The notes under the pieces: model-generated | Told to the model about the DNA's origin: nothing | The model's database searches: none | What the model saw: the letters and a program-made list of their open reading frames with translations, nothing else | Origin: Pisaster brevispinus | Lineage: Eukaryota > Echinodermata > Asteroidea > Forcipulatida > Asteriidae | Assembly: GCA_023634235.1 (NCBI GenBank) | Contig: JAMKCF010000023.1 | Coordinates: 2,517,001 to 2,581,000, forward strand | Reading direction: 5' to 3' | DNA length: 64,000 nucleotides | Made by a program: the position numbers and the translations under genes | In this document: positions 56,601 to 64,000 of the stretch, one piece after another | Position numbering within the stretch: the stretch's first letter is position 1 | Layout: each line of letters starts with the position of its first letter

Positions 56601-58710
56601 TCTAATCAAGACCATCAGCTCTGTAATGCAATAACAATTTAATTAATTGGTAAAGTACACATGTATAGAGCAACAAAATTATTCCCTTGCCCCTACTTTA
56701 CCCCAAAATGAAAATGTTGCTGTCATGTCTAGTGGTTATAGTGTCTGCCCATGTACCTGTTTTTCTATAGTTATTAAAGATGAAAGCCTGAGGTTTCAAA
56801 ACCCAGAACAAATATATATGTAGCATAATTTTCCCGAACAAAATATTCTTATAATTATTTTGCTGAGAAGAATTGACTAAGGAAATAAATGGCACAAATT
56901 TGGGACTACATAACAGTTACAATGATGTAAGTAAAATATTTGCTCAGTTACTAGAACATGTAACCCAACATTGGAGAAAAAACTCTTTCCTCATTAAAGC
57001 ACATTTCTCCAGGCCAAACTGCATCCCGATGTCATCAATGAAAATCCTGACAGTTTGCACCAAAGAATCAATCGCCTCCGTCCATAACAAGCAGATGGTT
57101 GATCTTAAATCCGTCCTTCATTACATAACCTGCGCTCACCTTCCTCAGAATCATGGACAGGGGCATCAGTGCCAGAACAAACAGTCTTCTGGAGAATATG
57201 AGACTGCTGCTGGGACTTCAGTATTGCTGGAGGGATGCACGTTGGGGCAGGAAGGATCGGAGTGTTGCTTGACTGTGATGCATGATGAGTGTTGTCTTCT
57301 GGCTGATTGTGTTTGCATTGGAGTGTGTCAGTGCTGTGCTGAGCTGCGGCCAGCTGGAAAGCTGGGCTTTGAGTAGAACAAGATGTCGTTGATAAAGAGG
57401 GTCTCTCTGAGTCTGCATTGGTGCTGGTTGACAGGTGAAGAGTGTTCCAGTGTGATCTTGTTTGTGTGTGTTTGATGATGGCTGATTTTTCACGTGCCCT
57501 TGTCTGCACAATGTGCAGTGCACTCACATGCACCTATCCTGTCAGCCATTTTGGGAGTTCAAATCGTAAACAAACACATGCACAAAAGATTTGACTCCCA
57601 AAATGATTGAAATGGTAGTTTGGAGGTGCATTTCACGTTGTGCAAGGGGTCTATAGAAATCAATAGACCCCCCAGTGCATAACGCGAAACACTACAGGAT
57701 ACGCTGAGGTCATGCGCACGTTTTTACGAACAAAGAACAGCTATCGCCCAATGATCTGCCTCCTTTTGGCCTCAGGGGTAGTGCTTTTTGAGAGTGACGT
57801 CATATGCAAGGGGTCTTTATAATGTATCTGATGTTTTAAGGTTATTTGCAGCACTTTGGTCACAATGATGATGCTGTGTACATCCATGTTACAAGGAATA
57901 CCAATTTATTACTCAATGCAAGCTCAGTCCATCTTCGTTGTAGTTATGACTTTTGGATCAATGTACTACATTTGAGAGTTTATCCAGTTACTGTTGTGCT
58001 TAGTAGTTCATGTTGGACAGAGCCTTGAGTTATGTTTGTATTTTGAAATGATTGTTTGTGACAATCTTCGACTCAATGTTTACAAATATTGACAGAGTAT
58101 AAAGATGACTCATTGTTGTGTTTCCATTGATTCATTCCAGCAGTCAACATAAGCCACTACATATGCATGAATTAAGCTTGGTCACTTTGCTTCATACAGC
58201 ATTTAATATAGGAAGAAGACAACCCTCTTATAAAACAAAAACAAAGATACAACCACTTTTTGTCTCAATTCATGATTGTATCTAAAGCAAAACAGACATC
58301 AAAATACAAACTAAGAAATACAAAGAATTGTTTTATCTTAAAAGTAGGACTAGACTTGTACTAACTTTAGGTACAATAAAATACATTAAGAACCAAATGA
58401 TTATGTACAATAATAGCAAACTATACTGACTAGAAAGTGATAATATAAGGTTTGATTGACAGTAGCTAACAGTAATGACAGTGACCTGCAGCAGGGGCAG
58501 ACGATCAACCAGTCTGGAACTTTAGAAGCATACAGAGTAATTCTGCAACTGGGAAGTCTTAATACAAGTTCCCTTAGAACATGTAGAAGTTAACAAATTC
58601 CTCAGAGTATTTTGTAAATGTTTAAAGACATTGCTTAGCTATGATTATTATCATCTTTTTAAAGTTACAGTGCAATTGGATGTACATGTATGTTCCTTGC
58701 CTTTGGACCT
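56601..58710. other. Intergenic, nothing recognised apart from one MITE
   Basis: A minus-strand open frame of 142 codons (57,105-57,533) overlaps plus-strand frames. It is low in hydrophobic pattern and shows no domain, so I do not call it a gene. The MITE at 57,664-57,817 is listed separately. Confidence 0.45.
57664..57817 (-). mobile_element. MITE related to the 10.3-kb element
   Basis: The right end TGACGTCATATGCAAGGGGT and the left end GACCCCCCAGTGCATAACGC are inverted-repeat-like. Interior words CCTCCTTTTGGCCTC and GCCCAATGATC are reverse complements of blocks in the 10,276-10,442 copy. Confidence 0.7.
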
Positions 58711-59050
58711 ATGTAAGAAGCAGTCCCCCAATCCCTACCCCAGTGTGTAGGTACACACAGGGAAGCATGTAAGAAGCAGTCCCCCAATCCCTACCCCAGT
58801 GTGTAGGTACACACATGGGAGCATGTAAGAAGCAGTCCCCCAATCCCTACCCCAGTGTGTAGGTACACACATGGGAGCATGTAAGAAGCAGTCCCCCAAT
58901 CCCTACCCCAGTGTGTAGGTACACACAGTGGAGCATGTAAGAAGCAGTCCCCCAATCCCTACCCCAGTGTGTAGGTACACACAGTGGAGCATGTAAGAAG
59001 CAGTCCCCCAATCCCTACCCCAGTGTGTAGGTACACACATGGGAGCATGT
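58711..59050. repeat. 56-bp tandem repeat, 6 copies
   Basis: Units ATGTAAGAAGCAGTCCCCCA followed by ATCCCTACCCCAGTGTGTAG and GTACACACATGGGAGC. The last few bases vary (CAGGGAA, CATGGGA, CAGTGGA). ACCCCAGTGTGTAGGTACACACA includes the palindrome TGTGTAGGTACACACA. Confidence 0.92.
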
Positions 59051-59414
59051 AACATAGCTCCAGGTTGGGTGCAATGTAGGTGTGGTATTACAAAGATGGT
59101 TAGAGAGCTGTACATTCAGACAGCTGCAACTATGTATTATGGTCACATGGTCTATGCACCATTTTGCATTCAAAAGTTGAGGAAACGGCCTTACTTACTA
59201 TACAAAGCCCAACTTACAGACCCATTATGCCTGATGGAACCCTCAAAATCAACAAAGAATGAAGCCCAAGAACATGAGATGAAGTGAATTATACACGGTA
59301 TAATTCATAATTTGTGAGCATTTCATTTTGGTGAACTCGCTGGTGACTCAATACATGACACGTATGTACTGAACCGAATGCAACAGCAATCATGTGGAGT
59401 GTTTCCTTACTTAA

Positions 59415-59906
59415 AGAGGAAGGGAAATGTCAAATTCAATTTTGTGATGTACTGTACTCAATTTCCTATAGATAGAGTGGGAGTGAAAAAAAAAATAAAT
59501 AAATAAAATAAAAAAAAATAAATCTGAGAAAAATGGGTCTCTACATTTTTGTACGGGGACGTTTTGGATCATTCCCGACTTTTCACAAAGTTCAACCAAA
59601 TTTGACCTTTTGACTGACAAAAAATTCCTCTTTGGAATGTAAAAATCCATTGGTTGTTGAAATCTAATGACATCATGTTTCAAACTTTGCTCTGAAAAGT
59701 CAGCTAAGAACCCTGGTTAAGGAGACCCATTTATCTCAGAATGATGTCATCAGATGTTTTAGATGTTGACAAATTTTGCACTGGAAGGTATCAAATACAA
59801 TGGCAATTTACCGTAGAGGCTTGTAATTCCCCCCGCCCCTCATGAGGACTCTATCTATTGGAAAATGAGTACATCACAAAATTGTATCTGACATTTCCCT
59901 TCCTCT
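59415..59906. mobile_element. MITE or fold-back with ~65-bp inverted termini
   Basis: Left AGAGGAAGGGAAATGTCA then CAATTTTGTGATGTACT pairs with the right arm near 59,850-59,906 (AGTACATCACAAAATTG, TGACATTTCCCTTCCTCT). Pairing continues with TCTGAGA...ATGGGTCTC against GAGACCCATTTATCTCAGA farther in. An A-rich (AAATAAATAA) insertion interrupts the left arm. Confidence 0.8.
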
Positions 59907-60568
59907 ATAAATGATTGAGCTTGTGTTTCATCAATAACTTGTAGAATCATAGACTTTGTAATGTTGCTGTAATAAGAACCCAAAATGTAGTAAAAGGCAC
60001 CTATTTCATCAAAAATGAAGCGTGAAAGAAGGGAAAAACCGAGCAAGTTGTCTCAAAACTTAAACTCAACCAGTAGAGAGAGGGCCAACTGTTTTACAGA
60101 AAAACATTACTTCATGAACATAAGTCATGTAACTAGGTCGATGTGATGTAGTTGTTGATTACTGTGGGTGTCTGTAAGACTGAGATCATTGAATATCATT
60201 TACTGGGAAAGTCACAAACTGAGCTGAAAACAACTACAAAGTTGTCTTTTCCATTCACTTACTCCAGGTAGTCTCTACCGTCAACCAGTGTGTGTTCAAA
60301 GTGATACAAAATACCTGTATTTGCCAAGGCTGGGACTCCAAAAATGAATCTTCCATGTTAATGTTCACACACAACCAGTATCATAGCTCATATGCGCATG
60401 TCCTGTGGTTGAACTCAAAATGGCGTCAACCTGTAAGTTCACAACTCACTCAATTTATAAGGCTCTGGGCAAGTCCTCTTTACAACTGCCCTCAACTGCC
60501 ACTGAGAATGAAAGCTTCCGTACAGGTCACCCAGCTTCATCCAGTATACACTGCACTCGTTATAAGTG

Positions 60569-64000
<3,432 letters not shown>

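Noticed and set aside
57105..57533. 142-codon minus-strand frame
   Set aside because: Ser/Thr/Gln/His-rich with no recognised domain, overlapped by other open frames, and no splice evidence.

Overview
This is a window of AT-rich animal nuclear DNA. It has genes with many GT-AG introns, vertebrate-like orthologues, a very heavy load of tandem repeats, small inverted-repeat transposons, degenerate LINEs, tRNA-derived SINEs and a broken Ty3/Gypsy element. The repeat types and the two recognisable genes suggest a marine invertebrate deuterostome such as an echinoderm. That placement is inference; no species is assigned.

Layout. Bases 1-16,400 hold no gene I can support. They contain a TA-flanked MITE (690-1164), a ~68-copy 21-bp satellite (1888-3322), several fold-back elements and MITEs (8.6-10.8 kb), a 28-bp minisatellite (10.85-11.54 kb) and the 3' end of an L2/CR1-type LINE (12.1-12.9 kb). 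Bases 16,431-26,552 hold a Ty3/Gypsy retrotransposon corpse (gag, protease, RT, RNase H, integrase missing its catalytic core, and an extra two-zinc-finger ORF). It lies between two different satellite arrays (16.4-17.9 kb and 25.1-26.6 kb). Bases 29,400-32,870 are a minus-strand degenerate LINE. Inside it sits an ~880-bp inverted-repeat element carrying an intact Myb/SANT-like ORF.

Genes. On the plus strand, 33,728-51,195, is a complete 12-exon sulfhydryl oxidase gene (QSOX). By my exon reconstruction the frame is continuous through 641 codons: signal peptide, thioredoxin domain with CGHC, second Trx-like domain, ALR/Erv domain with FAD-site and CxxC motifs, and C-terminal membrane anchor. 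On the minus strand, entering from the right edge, are the last two coding exons of WDR5 (63,927-64,000 and 60,569-60,669). The two genes converge. The ~9.4 kb between them is repeats and unassigned sequence.

The most remarkable feature is at the 3' end of QSOX exon 11. A 51-bp segment spanning the exon/intron boundary (34 exonic bases, the 5' splice site and 16 more intronic bases) is repeated in tandem, giving 23 copies of the splice donor. All copies keep the reading frame, so any donor would splice to exon 12 in the same phase. The product could carry 0 to 22 extra 17-residue units inside the Erv domain. Within the array a silent GCA/GCT variant shows a three-unit higher-order period. Two inverted copies of the Myb/SANT element flank QSOX on both sides.
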